A model generated the notes under the pieces. The model had not been told where the DNA came from. It ran no database searches and saw only the letters and a program-made list of their open reading frames with translations. From assembly GCA_903860745.1 (NCBI GenBank), contig CAIORQ010000044.1, forward strand, positions 1 to 64,000: DNA of 64,000 bases. Direction: 5' to 3'. Both the position numbers and the translations under genes were made by a program. Position 1 is the first letter of the stretch. The number at the start of each line of letters is the position of its first letter. Source of the DNA: an uncultured Actinomycetes bacterium (GTDB lineage Bacteria > Actinomycetota > Acidimicrobiia > Acidimicrobiales > RAAP-2). Below are positions 1 through 9,100 of the stretch, piece by piece.

Positions 1-948
1 CCACGACGCGCCGGCGCGCAGCGCGGCGCGCCGCGGCACCCCGTGGGCGCTGCACTGGACCCAGAACTCGTCGCCGTCTACGAGCGGCGCCCGCGCGCCG
101 CTCATCGAGTCGGCGTCCAGGCGCAGAGAGGTCACCATGATCTCGGCGAGTTCGCCGACCTCGATGCGCCCGCGGGCCAGGTCCACCGAGGAGACGTAGC
201 GGCGCCGCCCGTCGCGTCCCGGGGTGACGCCGCGTCGCTGACCGACGGTGACGAGTTGGGCCGCGTCGCTGCGGCCGACCACTTCGCCACTGGCGCGGTC
301 CACGATGTCGGCCGGGGTCAGGGCGATGCGCGAGCGCAGGAACACCTCGCGGCCCCGCGAGGCCTCGATGAAGCACACGTCCTGGGAATCGGGTTTGTCC
401 CAGGTGCGCAGCCCCACCCGTTCGGCGTGCGCGCGCACCTCGGTCTTGGTCATGCCCCCGATGGGCAGGAGGAGACGCCCCAACTGCTGCGCGCGCAGGT
501 AGCCCAGCACGTAGCTCTGGTCCTTGGCGTCGTCGGCGCCGCGGGTCAGCAGGACCTCGTCGCCGCGGCGTTCGATCTGGGCGTGATGACCGGTCGCCAC
601 GGCATCGAAACCGAGACGCTCGGCTCGCTCGAAGAGGAGGTCGAACTTGATGTGACGGTTGCACTCGATGCAGGGGTTGGGCGATTCGCCCCGGGCGTGG
701 CCCTCGACGAAGGGAGTGACCACCCGGCTCTCGAACTCCTCGGTGTAGTTGAAGACGTGGTGGTCGATACCCAGCGTCTGGGCCACCCGACGCGCGTCGT
801 CGACGTCGGCGACCGAGCAGCACCCCGAATCCGAGGCCCCGCCCCAGAGCTTCAAGGTGGCGCCCACGACCTCGTGGCCCGCCTCCTTCACCAGGGCCGC
901 CGCCACCGAGGAGTCGACGCCACCGCTCATGGCCACGAGGACTCTCAT
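1..948 (-). CDS. mnmA: tRNA-specific 2-thiouridylase MnmA (C-terminus outside window)
   Basis: MnmA activates U34 of tRNA-Lys/Glu/Gln with ATP and inserts sulfur to make 2-thiouridine in the cytosol. The visible 316 residues start with the PP-loop SGGVDSS (residues 8-14). They carry the two family cysteines, Cys93 in NPCIEC and Cys192 in DSQDVCF, and the tRNA-binding region follows. The reading frame is still open at base 1, so the last 40 or so residues of a typical 360-residue MnmA lie outside the window. The start is 17 nt after the stop of the cysteine desulfurase gene, so the sulfur donor and the thiolase are probably co-transcribed. Family assignment is secure; the operon is inferred from spacing. 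Confidence 0.95.
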   Translation of the reverse strand, partial: MRVLVAMSGGVDSSVAAALVKEAGHEVVGATLKLWGGASDSGCCSVADVDDARRVAQTLGIDHHVFNYTEEFESRVVTPFVEGHARGESPNPCIECNRHIKFDLLFERAERLGFDAVATGHHAQIERRGDEVLLTRGADDAKDQSYVLGYLRAQQLGRLLLPIGGMTKTEVRAHAERVGLRTWDKPDSQDVCFIEASRGREVFLRSRIALTPADIVDRASGEVVGRSDAAQLVTVGQRRGVTPGRDGRRRYVSSVDLARGRIEVGELAEIMVTSLRLDADSMSGARAPLVDGDEFWVQCSAHGVPRRAALRAGASW

Positions 949-964
949 GGTCCCAGTCTGCCAG

Positions 965-2140
965 TTAGCGCCTCGAACGAGACTCCTCGAGCAGGCGGGC
1001 GTGGGCGCGGGTGACCGCCGCGATCACCGCCGTCACCTCATCGTCGCAGGTGTCGGGACCCATGGTCAGCCGCAGCGAGCCGCGCGCGCGTGGCGCCGCC
1101 ACCCCCATGGCCGCCAGGACGTGGCTGGAGACGGCCGCGCCGCTCGAGCAGCTCGAGGCCGCCGAGGCGCACACGCCGTCCTGGTCGAGCAGGAAGAGCA
1201 TCTCGTCGCTGGCCAGTCCCTCGAAGGTGACGTGCACGGTGCCCGGCACGGTGCGCGCCTGCTCCGCGGTGATCGCCGCGCCCGCCAAGGTCGCGAGGGA
1301 CTGGCGCAGACGGTCCTGGTGCTGGCGCACGCGGTCGTGTCCCGCCCGGCGCTCGGCCTCGACGCAGCGAATCGCCGCGGCCAGGCCCACGCAGGCCGCC
1401 ACGTCCACCGTGCCGCCACGACGTCCCCGCTCCTGACCGCCGCCGGGCATCATCGCCTCCAGCGCCACGTCACCGCGCAGGACGAGGGCGCCGGAGTTGA
1501 CCGGTCCGCCCAGCTTGTGCGCGCACAAGGACACGGCGTCCACCCCGGCGCAGAGCTCGCCGAGGTCCAACCAGGGCGCCGCGGCCACGGCGTCGGAGTG
1601 CGTCACGGCGTGCGCGCGTCCCATGGCGGCCACGGCGTCGACCATCGCCCCCAGGGGCTGGACGACGCCCGTCTCGTTGTTGACGGCCATCACGCTCACC
1701 AGGGCCACCGTCTCGTCGAGCGCCTCGTGCAGCGCGGCCACGTCGAGGACGCCCTCGGCGTCGACGGCGATCTCGCGCACCCGCACCGAGTCGTGGTCCG
1801 CGGCGAGCATGTACGCGGCGTCGAGGACGGCGTGGTGCTCGATCGCCGAGACCACCACGGTGGTGAGCTCGTGGGAGCGGCGGTGCGCGTGGGCCACGCC
1901 GGTGACCGCCAGCGTGCACGACTCGGTGCCCCCGGCGGTGAAGATCACGCCGCCGGGCTTGGCGCCCACGAAGGACGCGACGACGTCACGCGCCTCCTCG
2001 ACGGCGCGACGCGCCGCGCGCGCGGCGCGGTGGCTCCCCGACGGATTGCCCACGACCCCGTGCATCCACGGGGCCATGGCCTCGGTCACCTCGTCTCGAC
2101 GCGGCGCCGAGGCCGCGTGATCGAAGTAGTACTGACTCAC
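965..2140 (-). CDS. Cysteine desulfurase (NifS/IscS family)
   Basis: This PLP enzyme converts cysteine to alanine and a protein-bound persulfide. The 391-residue protein begins with the family hallmark YFDHAA. It has the PLP-binding Lys209 in CAHKLGG and the persulfide Cys331 in SSCSSGA. The serine-rich active-site loop resembles the actinobacterial class that sits next to mnmA. Its ATG overlaps the stop of the upstream dehydrogenase gene by 4 nt, and mnmA follows after 16 nt. The likely role is sulfur donor for tRNA 2-thiolation, perhaps also for Fe-S assembly. No scaffold genes (iscU, sufBCD) are nearby, which favours the tRNA role. Confidence 0.95.
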   Translation of the reverse strand: MSQYYFDHAASAPRRDEVTEAMAPWMHGVVGNPSGSHRAARAARRAVEEARDVVASFVGAKPGGVIFTAGGTESCTLAVTGVAHAHRRSHELTTVVVSAIEHHAVLDAAYMLAADHDSVRVREIAVDAEGVLDVAALHEALDETVALVSVMAVNNETGVVQPLGAMVDAVAAMGRAHAVTHSDAVAAAPWLDLGELCAGVDAVSLCAHKLGGPVNSGALVLRGDVALEAMMPGGGQERGRRGGTVDVAACVGLAAAIRCVEAERRAGHDRVRQHQDRLRQSLATLAGAAITAEQARTVPGTVHVTFEGLASDEMLFLLDQDGVCASAASSCSSGAAVSSHVLAAMGVAAPRARGSLRLTMGPDTCDDEVTAVIAAVTRAHARLLEESRSRR

Positions 2141-3501
2141 GCGATGAAGAAGGACTTCACATTCGTGAACTCGCGCACGCCCGCGACGCCCAGCTCACGG
2201 CCGTAGCCCGAGGCCTTGACGCCGCCGAAGGGCAGTTCGTTCATCGAAGCGACGACCGCGTTGGCGAAGACGATGCCCACGTCGAGTCCGGCGATGGCCC
2301 GCTCGATCTCGTCGGGGTCAGTCGCCCACACCGATCCCGACAGGCCCCACGGCGTGTCGTTGGCGTAGCGGATGGCCTCGTCGAGGTCGTCGGCCACGTG
2401 CACCACGGCCACGGGACCGAAGAGCTCCTCGTGGGCGGCGGGCGCGGCGGCGGGCACGTCGACGAGCACGGTCGGGGCGAAGAAGTAGCCCGGACCCTCC
2501 AGGGGGACCCCCCCGGTCGTGGCGACGGCGCCCTGGGCCAGCGAATCGGCGACCTGCTTGCTCAAGGTGTTGAACTGGCCCTCGTTGGCCAGGGGGCCGA
2601 GCACGGTCGACGGGTCCATGGGGTCACCGGTCGGCGCCGCGGCCATGGCCGCCGAGAAACGCGCGATGAACTCGTCGGCGATGTCGCGCACCACGATGAA
2701 GCGCTTGGCGCAGATGCAGGCCTGGCCGTTGTTCTGCAGGCGCGCGGTCACCGCCAGGGGGATGGTGTGGTCGAGGTCGGCCGACTTGGCCACGATGAAG
2801 GGGTCCGAGCCCCCGAGCTCGAGCACGCACTTCTTCAAGTACTTGCCGGCCAGCGAGGCCACCGAACGGCCGGCGGTCTCCCCGCCGGTCACCGTGACCG
2901 CGGCGATGCGCGGGTCGGCGATCACCGTCTCGATGCGCCGCGACTCCAGGAAGAGGTTGGTGAAGATGCCCTGGGGGAAGCCCGCGCGCGCGAAGAGTCC
3001 CTCGACGTACTCGGCGCAGCCGGGCACGCTCGAGGAGTGCTTCAAGACGATGGGGTTGCCCGCCATGATGTTGGGCACCGCCACGCGGATGATCTGCCAC
3101 AGGGGGAAGTTCCAGGGCATGACCGCCAACAGCGGCCCCAGCGGGTCGTAACGGATCCCGCTCTTGGAGGCGCGGGTGGGGATCAGCTCCTCGGCCAGCA
3201 TGCCCTCGGCGCGCTCGGCGTAGTAGCGCATGGTCATCGCGCACTTGGCGGCCTCGCCCTTGGCGGCGGCGAAGGTCTTGCCCATCTCGTTGGTCATGAG
3301 CTGGGCCGCGACGGGGATCTCGCCCTCGAGCAGTTCGGCCACCCGGTTCATCAGCTCCGAGCGCTCGGCGAAGGGCGTCTTCTTCCACGCGAGGAAGGCC
3401 TCGTGGGCGGTGGCGAGGGCCGCGTCGACGTAGGCGTCGTCGTGGGTCTGGTACTCACCGAGAACGGCTTCGGTGGCGGGATTGATCGCAGTGAAGGTCA
3501 T
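2137..3501 (-). CDS. NAD(P)-dependent aldehyde dehydrogenase, succinate-semialdehyde type
   Basis: A 454-residue aldehyde dehydrogenase of the compact GabD2/SSADH-like group. Visible motifs are MPWNFPLWQ near residue 128, the general-base Glu228 in LELGGSDP and the nucleophile Cys262 in GQACICAKR. The length of about 455 and the N-terminus AINPATEAVLGEY match actinobacterial succinate-semialdehyde dehydrogenases. It could feed succinate from GABA breakdown into the TCA cycle, which would link it to the amine module at 12.7-20.3 kb. Substrate is not proven by sequence. It follows the MFS gene by 4 nt and overlaps the desulfurase gene by 4 nt, so all are likely one transcript. Confidence 0.88.
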   Translation of the reverse strand: MTFTAINPATEAVLGEYQTHDDAYVDAALATAHEAFLAWKKTPFAERSELMNRVAELLEGEIPVAAQLMTNEMGKTFAAAKGEAAKCAMTMRYYAERAEGMLAEELIPTRASKSGIRYDPLGPLLAVMPWNFPLWQIIRVAVPNIMAGNPIVLKHSSSVPGCAEYVEGLFARAGFPQGIFTNLFLESRRIETVIADPRIAAVTVTGGETAGRSVASLAGKYLKKCVLELGGSDPFIVAKSADLDHTIPLAVTARLQNNGQACICAKRFIVVRDIADEFIARFSAAMAAAPTGDPMDPSTVLGPLANEGQFNTLSKQVADSLAQGAVATTGGVPLEGPGYFFAPTVLVDVPAAAPAAHEELFGPVAVVHVADDLDEAIRYANDTPWGLSGSVWATDPDEIERAIAGLDVGIVFANAVVASMNELPFGGVKASGYGRELGVAGVREFTNVKSFFIA

Positions 3502-3505
3502 GTTC

Positions 3506-4756
3506 CTAGTCTGCCACGGCCGGCGTCAAGTGCGACGGGGTCGGACCCATTTCGTGCCAGTACTGGGGCCGAAAAAAGCTCAGGGCGCCGAAGAGCGCCG
3601 CGAAGGCCAGCGCGGCGCCCAGCGACACCGTTCGCACGCCGACGTGGTGGGCCAGGGTGGCCTGGACCAACGCGCCGACGGGATAGAAGAGCGACAGCGA
3701 CAAGACGTAGATCGACAAGATGCGCGAACGCTCGAAGGCGGGGGCGTGCAACTGCACCGCGGTGTTGAGGCCCGTCAGGGTTCCCACGTAGGACGCGCCG
3801 AGCAGGACCAGGGCCAACGCGGACGACGTCAGGTTCGGCGCCTGGGAGTAGAGCGCCTCGGCGAGCGCGATGGCGAGCATCGAAGCCCGCAGCACGAAGA
3901 GCCGCGAGGTGCGCCGCGCCAGGGCGGGCAGGGTCAGGGCGCCCAGGACTGCGCCCACCCCCTGGGCGGTGACCAGCCAGGAGGTGCCCACCTTGCCGGC
4001 GTGCAACACGTCGATGGCCATCGCGGGCACCAGGGTGATGAAGGGACTGATCAAGAGGCCCACGGTGCCCACGCCCGCGATGGCGTTGCGGCACCCGCGC
4101 GAGTGCCACGAGGCGCGCACGCCCTCCCAGGTCTCCGAGAGGATCGCCAGGCGCGTCGTCATGCGCGGCCGCGGCGGCGTGCGCACGAAGGAGAAGGCCA
4201 CCACCACGGTGATGAAGGACACGGCGTTGGCCACGAAGCACCAGCCCGGCGAGCCCAGGGCCAGGGTCGCCGCCGCGAAGACCGGACCGATGATGCGCCC
4301 CAGGTTGAACTGGGCCGAACCCAACGACACCGCCGCGAGGACCTCGTCGGGTTCGACGAGGTCGCGCAGCAGGGACTGCCAGGCCGCCCACGAGGCGGAA
4401 CCGCACAGTCCTTCGGCGACGGCGAGGTAGCAGGCCAGGACGGGAGAGAGGTGGTGGGTGAGCTCGGCGAGGGCCAGGGCGCTCGCGGTGGCCGCCATCA
4501 CCAGGTTGTTGACCTGTATCCAGCGCTGGCGCGAGTAGCGGTCCGCCATCACGCCGCCCAGGGGCGAACCGATCAGGGCGGGGAGCCACGCCGCCACCGT
4601 GAGCACCCCGAGCCAGACCGCGTTGTGCGTGGTCACCGTGAGGTAGACCCCCAGGGCCACGCTCTGCATCCACGTGCCCGTGGAGGAGATGAAGTTGGAG
4701 CCGAGGGCCAGGGCGAAGCTGCGGTGGCGCAGGGGCGCGAACGATGCGGACGCCAT
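3506..4756 (-). CDS. MFS transporter (EntS/MFS_3-like)
   Basis: A 416-residue polytopic membrane protein with about 12 hydrophobic segments. It has an MFS loop motif (GGVMADRYSRQR, near residue 65) between helices 2 and 3. The opening LRHRSFALALGSNFIS is typical of the MFS_3 exporter group that includes EntS-like proteins. The substrate cannot be read from the sequence. The start has a -10-like TAACCT 6 nt upstream of the ATG and no Shine-Dalgarno sequence, suggesting a leaderless transcript that heads the dehydrogenase-desulfurase-mnmA run. Confidence 0.85.
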   Translation of the reverse strand: MASASFAPLRHRSFALALGSNFISSTGTWMQSVALGVYLTVTTHNAVWLGVLTVAAWLPALIGSPLGGVMADRYSRQRWIQVNNLVMAATASALALAELTHHLSPVLACYLAVAEGLCGSASWAAWQSLLRDLVEPDEVLAAVSLGSAQFNLGRIIGPVFAAATLALGSPGWCFVANAVSFITVVVAFSFVRTPPRPRMTTRLAILSETWEGVRASWHSRGCRNAIAGVGTVGLLISPFITLVPAMAIDVLHAGKVGTSWLVTAQGVGAVLGALTLPALARRTSRLFVLRASMLAIALAEALYSQAPNLTSSALALVLLGASYVGTLTGLNTAVQLHAPAFERSRILSIYVLSLSLFYPVGALVQATLAHHVGVRTVSLGAALAFAALFGALSFFRPQYWHEMGPTPSHLTPAVAD

Positions 4757-4783
4757 GGCGTCAGGTTACCGTCACCGAGGCGC

Positions 4784-4906
4784 TCACTCCTCGCGGCGCT
4801 TGGGGCGTAGGGCGAACCACCAGACCGACAGGATCGTCAACAACGCACCCACGACGCCGAGGGTGGACTTGACCGCGCGACCGCTGTGGTTGGACTCTTC
4901 GCTCAC
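4784..4906 (-). CDS. Small single-span membrane protein, 40 residues
   Basis: Not recognised as a named family. The GTG-initiated frame encodes 40 residues: a polar N-terminus (VSEESNHSGRAVK), one hydrophobic segment (TLGVVGALLTILSVWWFAL) and a basic tail RPKRREE. This is the layout of a small bitopic membrane protein with a cytoplasmic tail. The GTG at 4906-4904 is chosen because TACGAT lies exactly 6 nt upstream, as at many leaderless genes here; another in-frame GTG lies 6 nt further up. The stop is 27 nt before the MFS start, so it may lead that operon. It sits just after the yceI terminator hairpins. Confidence 0.55.
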   Translation of the reverse strand: MSEESNHSGRAVKSTLGVVGALLTILSVWWFALRPKRREE

Positions 4907-4921
4907 GGTCACATCGTAACA

Positions 4922-4978
4922 ACGCGACGCCGGGGTCGAACCCCGGCGTCGCGTCGCTTGACACGTGCGCCACGTGTC
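4922..4978 (-). terminator. Double hairpin downstream of yceI
   Basis: Two inverted repeats lie right after the yceI stop. The first met by the polymerase is an 8-bp stem, GACACGTG/CACGTGTC, with loop CGC (4960-4978). The second is a perfect 14-bp stem, ACGCGACGCCGGGG with its complement, and a 5-nt loop (4922-4954). On the minus strand the second stem is followed by a weak T-rich stretch (TTGTTA). It probably ends yceI transcription and insulates the next gene. Confidence 0.7.
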
Positions 4979-4987
4979 GTGGGGGAC

Positions 4988-5529
4988 TCAGGCGGCGGAG
5001 GCGGCCTCGACGGCGATCTCGATCACGATCTTGTGGCTCACCGCGACGGCACCGTTCTCCAGCACGCCCTCGAAGTTGACGTTGAAGTCGCGACGGTCGA
5101 TCTCGGTCGTGCCCTCGAAGCCGATCACCGAAGCGCCGGGGACGGCCGACGGACCGGTTCCCAGGAACTCGACGTCGAAGGAGACGGACTTGGTGACGTC
5201 ACGGATGGTGAGGTCACCGGTCAAGACGTACTCGTCGCCGCTCTTGGGGGTGATGCTGGTGGACTTGAAGGTCAGGGTCGGGTAGGTTTCCTGGGCCAGG
5301 AAGTCGTTGGAGCGGATGTGGTTGTCGCGCATCTCGTTGTCGGTGGTGATGCTGGCGGCCAGGATGACCGCGGCGAGGAGGTCGCGGCGCTGTCACCGAT
5401 GGTGATGGTGCCGGCGAAGTCGGCGAAACGGCCGCGGACCTTCGAGACGACCAGGTGGCGGGCGATGAAGGTGAGGGTCGAGTGGACCGGGTCGATGGTG
5501 TAGACACCGGCGGCGGGGAAGTTGCTCAT
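4988..5529 (-). pseudogene. YceI-family lipid-binding protein with a -1 frameshift
   Basis: YceI proteins are lipocalin-like beta-barrels that bind isoprenoid lipids; actinobacterial ones are often cytoplasmic. The N-terminal part (VYTIDPVHSTLTFIARH) reads from an ATG at 5529 with a good AGGAG site. The rest (MRDNHIRSNDFL to the stop at 4988) lies in another frame. The switch is between about 5383 and 5395, and one extra base there would join TITIGDSAA to LLAAVILAASIT, giving a normal protein of about 180 residues. As written the upstream frame runs on out of frame. This is either a recent pseudogene or a sequencing error. The conservation of both halves and the intact promoter favour an error. 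Confidence 0.8.
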
Positions 5530-5572
5530 TGTTGGATCTCCTGAAGTACGTACACGGAACTGTGTGACTCCC

Positions 5573-5602
5573 AATATAGTTGCGTATGCAACAACTTGTC
5601 AA
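5573..5602 (-). promoter_or_regulatory. yceI promoter with MarR-type operator in the spacer
   Basis: On the minus strand TTGACA (5602-5597), an 18-nt spacer and TATATT (5578-5573) form a near-consensus sigma-70-type promoter reading into yceI. The spacer holds the palindrome GTTGC-N4-GCAAC (5579-5592), the layout of a MarR-family operator. A divergent MarR gene begins at 5631, so autoregulation and yceI repression from this site are inferred. Confidence 0.75.
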
Positions 5603-5630
5603 GCAATAATTGTGAAAGAAGTTAAATGCT

Positions 5631-6125
5631 ATGCTGAATCAGATGGAACCGGTCGACTCCCCGAGCGTGGCGTGTCCCTCGAGTGACGAGCGCGTGACGC
5701 TCTTCGCCCTCCTGCTCGACACCAACGCGCGATTGTCCCGGAGTTTCGCCACCCGGCTCGAGGAGAGTTGCGACATGTCCCTGGCCTGGTTCGAGGTTCT
5801 GCTGCAGCTGCGACGCGAACCCGGCGGGCGTCTCAAGATGAACCAGGTCGCCGACGCCATCGTCCACTCCACCGGCGGGACCACCCGTCTCATCGACCGT
5901 CTCGAGGAGTCCGGACTGGTCGAGCGCCAGTCGTGCCCCTCGGACCGGCGAGCGATCCACGTCGCCATCACGCCCGAAGGCAATCGCCGTCTCGACGAGG
6001 CCCTGGCGGTGCACGTGGACTACCTCGACGAGTTCATGTCGAGGCGATTGTCCTGCGACGAGCGTTCGCAGTTGACGATCCTGCTGAGCAAGCTCAACGA
6101 GACGAAGAGCCTTCCCTCGGCCTAG
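5631..6125 (+). CDS. MarR-family transcriptional regulator
   Basis: A 164-residue winged-helix regulator. The recognition region LKMNQVADAIVHSTGGTTRLIDRLEESGLVERQ is visible here in part as LKMNQVADAI and TRLIDRLEESGLV, followed by the wing CPSDRRAIHVAIT. MarR proteins are dimers that release DNA on binding small phenolic or oxidised ligands. It diverges from yceI and the shared region holds a GTTGC-N4-GCAAC palindrome. Its closest functional model is a MarR repressor of a YceI gene. There is no ligand clue. Its TAG overlaps the ileS TAG through a shared CTAG (6122-6125). Confidence 0.92.
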   Translation: MLNQMEPVDSPSVACPSSDERVTLFALLLDTNARLSRSFATRLEESCDMSLAWFEVLLQLRREPGGRLKMNQVADAIVHSTGGTTRLIDRLEESGLVERQSCPSDRRAIHVAITPEGNRRLDEALAVHVDYLDEFMSRRLSCDERSQLTILLSKLNETKSLPSA

Positions 6126-9100
6126 GCCTTGGTGATCCAGGCGAAGGCCTCGCGGCCGTCGTCGAGCTCGAGCGCGGTGCCCGGACCCTCCCCCTCACCG
6201 ATCTCCACGCGCGTCGCCAGGACCTCACCGGCCAGCAGTTCGAAGCCCTCGGCCAGGTCGTCGAGTCCACTGAGCCACAAGACGATACGGTCCGACACCT
6301 CCAGCCCGGAGTTCTTGCGCAGGTCCTGGACCTGACGAACGACGTCGCGCAGGTAACCGCGGCGCAGCAGACCCTCGTCGAGGGTCAGGTCGAGCGCGAT
6401 GACCTCGGCGCCGTCGCGCGAGACCGCGAACCCCCCCTGCCCCTTCACGCGCAGTTCCACGTCCTCGGCACCGAGCTCGAAGGCACCCGTCGAGAGCTGG
6501 ACCGTGATCGTGCCTCCCGCCTCGATCGCCGTGGCCGCGGCCACCGAGTCCAGGGCGGCCAGCGCGCCGCGCAACTCCTTGACGGCCTCGCCGAGGCGGG
6601 GACCGACGCTGCGGAAGTTGGGCACGATCTCGAAGCTCAGCACCTCGGCGAGTTCCGTGGCGTACTCGAGCACGTCGACGTTGAGCTCGTCCTCGACCAC
6701 GCCAACGGGGGGCATCACCGACCCCGCGGGCAAGAAGACCAGGGCGCGCGCCAGGGGCTGGCGGACCTTGACACCGGCCTCGGCGCGCGCCGCCCGACCC
6801 AGGGAGGTCAGACGCCGCGCCACGTCCATCGAGGCCTCGAGGGGCTGGTCGCGGCGCTCGGGCATGGCCACGGGCCAGTCCGCCAGGTGCACCGAGTCGT
6901 CGTCACTGGTCCCGAAGAGCTCGCGGAAGAGGTGTTCGGAGATGAAGGGGCACAGCGGCGCGAGCAGCAGCGTGACGCGCTGGAGCACCTCGAGGAGCGT
7001 CGCCTGGGCCGCCAGCGAGTCCGACCGCGGCGCGCGCGGGTCGGTGCGCCAGAAGCGCCGACGGCTGCGGCGCACGTACCAGTTGGACAGGTCGTCGATG
7101 AGCTGGGCGAAGGCGTCGGTGCCGCTCAGGGGTTCGTAGCCCTCGAGCGCGTCGGTCATCAGCGCCGTGACGTCCTCGAGCCGCGAGAGGATCCACCGGT
7201 CGATGGCCGGTCGTTCGGCCTCCGCGGGGATCTCGGGGTCCGCGGGGTCGAAGTCGTTGAGCGAGGCGTAGGTGGTGAAGAAGCTGTAGGTGTTCCACAG
7301 GGTGGCCAGCGTGTCGCGCAGCGACGCGTCGATGGCGCCCAGGCTGGCGCGCGTCGAGGTCCAGGGCGAGCCCTGGGAGAACATCCACCAGCGCAGGGCG
7401 TCGGCGCCGCGGGTGGAGAGGACCTCCCAGGGGTCGATGACGTTGCCCTGGGACTTGCTCATCTTCTTGCCGTTCTCGTCGACGATGTGTCCGAGGCACA
7501 GCACGTGCTGGTAGGGCGTCGACCCGAAGACCAGGGTGTTGACCGCCAGCAGTGAGTAGAACCAGCCGCGGGTCTGGTCGATGGCCTCGACGACGAGTTG
7601 GGCGGGGAACTGGCGCGCGTCGGCGCTGCCGGCCACGTGGGGGTAGCCCACCTGCGCCGAGGGCATCGCGCCCGAGTCGAACCAGGCGTCGATCACCGGC
7701 TCGACGCGGCGGGCCTCCTCGCCGCAGGTGCGACAGGCCAGGACGACCTCGTCGATGGCGGGACGGTGCGGGTCGAGCCCGCTCTGGTCACGCCCGGAGA
7801 GTTCGGTGAGCTCCGCGCGCGAGCCCACGCAGGTCAGGTGGTTCTGCGCGCAGCGCCAGATGGGCAGGGGCGTCCCCCAGAAGCGGTCGCGCGAGAGCGC
7901 CCAGTCCACGTTGTTGGCCAGCCACTCGCCGAAGCGACCGTCGCGGATGTGCGCGGGGTGCCAGTCGATCGTCGCGTTCTCGGCCATCATCTGGTCCTTG
8001 AGCTGGCTGGTGGCGATGTACCAACTGGGCTTGCCCCAGTAGATGAGGACCGTCCCGCATCGCCAGCAGTGCGGCAGCGAGTGGGTGTAGTCGAGTCGAC
8101 GCAGCAGGAACCCGCGCCGCTGCAGCTCGTCGTTGATGTCGTGGTTCGCCTCGCGCACGTCGCGCCCGGCCAGCCAGGGGACCTCGTCGGTGAAGGTGCC
8201 GTCGGGGCCGACGGGGTTGAGCGTGGGCAGGGAGTGGGCGCGGCCCACCAGGCGGTCCACCTCGCCGAAGGCCGGCGCCTGGTGCACGAGACCGGTCCCG
8301 TCCTCGGTGGTCACGTAGTCCGCCGCGACGACGTAGCAGGCGTCCACGCCCTCGGGGAAGGCCACGTCGGTGAAGGGTCGCTGGTAGTGCACCCCCACGA
8401 GCTCGGCGCCCGACATCGTCGCCGAGACCCTCGCGTCCTGGCCGAGCACCGACTCGACGAGGTCGACGGCCAGCACCAGTCCCTCCACCACCGCGTAGGT
8501 GATCTCGGGATTGACGGCGACCGCCACGTTGGACAACAGGGTCCACGGCGTCGTGGTCCACACCGCCAGGTGCGTCGCGCCGTGCAGGCCACCGTGCGCG
8601 TCGGCGTCGGTGATGGCCAGGCGCACGAAGGCGCTCTCGTCGAGCTCGTCGGTGTAGACCCCGGGTTGTCCCAACTCGTGGCTGGAGAGGGCCGTGCCGC
8701 AGCGCGGGCAGTAGGGGACGACCTTCAGGTCCTCGTAGAGCAGGCCGCGCTCGAAGAGCTGCTGGAGCTGCCACCACACCGACTCCACGTAGGCGGGGTG
8801 GAAGGTGTAGTAGGCGTGCTCCATGTCGGTCCAGTAGCCGATGCGCTCGGTGAGCCGCTCGAACTCGCCCACGTAGGTGAGCACGGACTCGCGGCACAGC
8901 CGGGTGAACTCGGCGATCCCCACCTGCTCCTCGATGGCCTTCTTGCCCGAGATGCCGAGCTGCTTCTCGACCTGGACCTCGACGGGGAGGCCGTGGGTGT
9001 CCCAACCGGCGCGTCGCGCCACGTAGTGGCCCCGCATGGTGCGGTAGCGGCAGAAGAGGTCCTTGTAGACCCGGGCCCAGACGTGGTGCAGACCCGGCAT

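Noticed and set aside
5375-5400. Programmed frameshift in yceI
   Set aside because: No slippery sequence or downstream structure is evident, and the family is not known to use frameshifting. Indel error or mutation is simpler.
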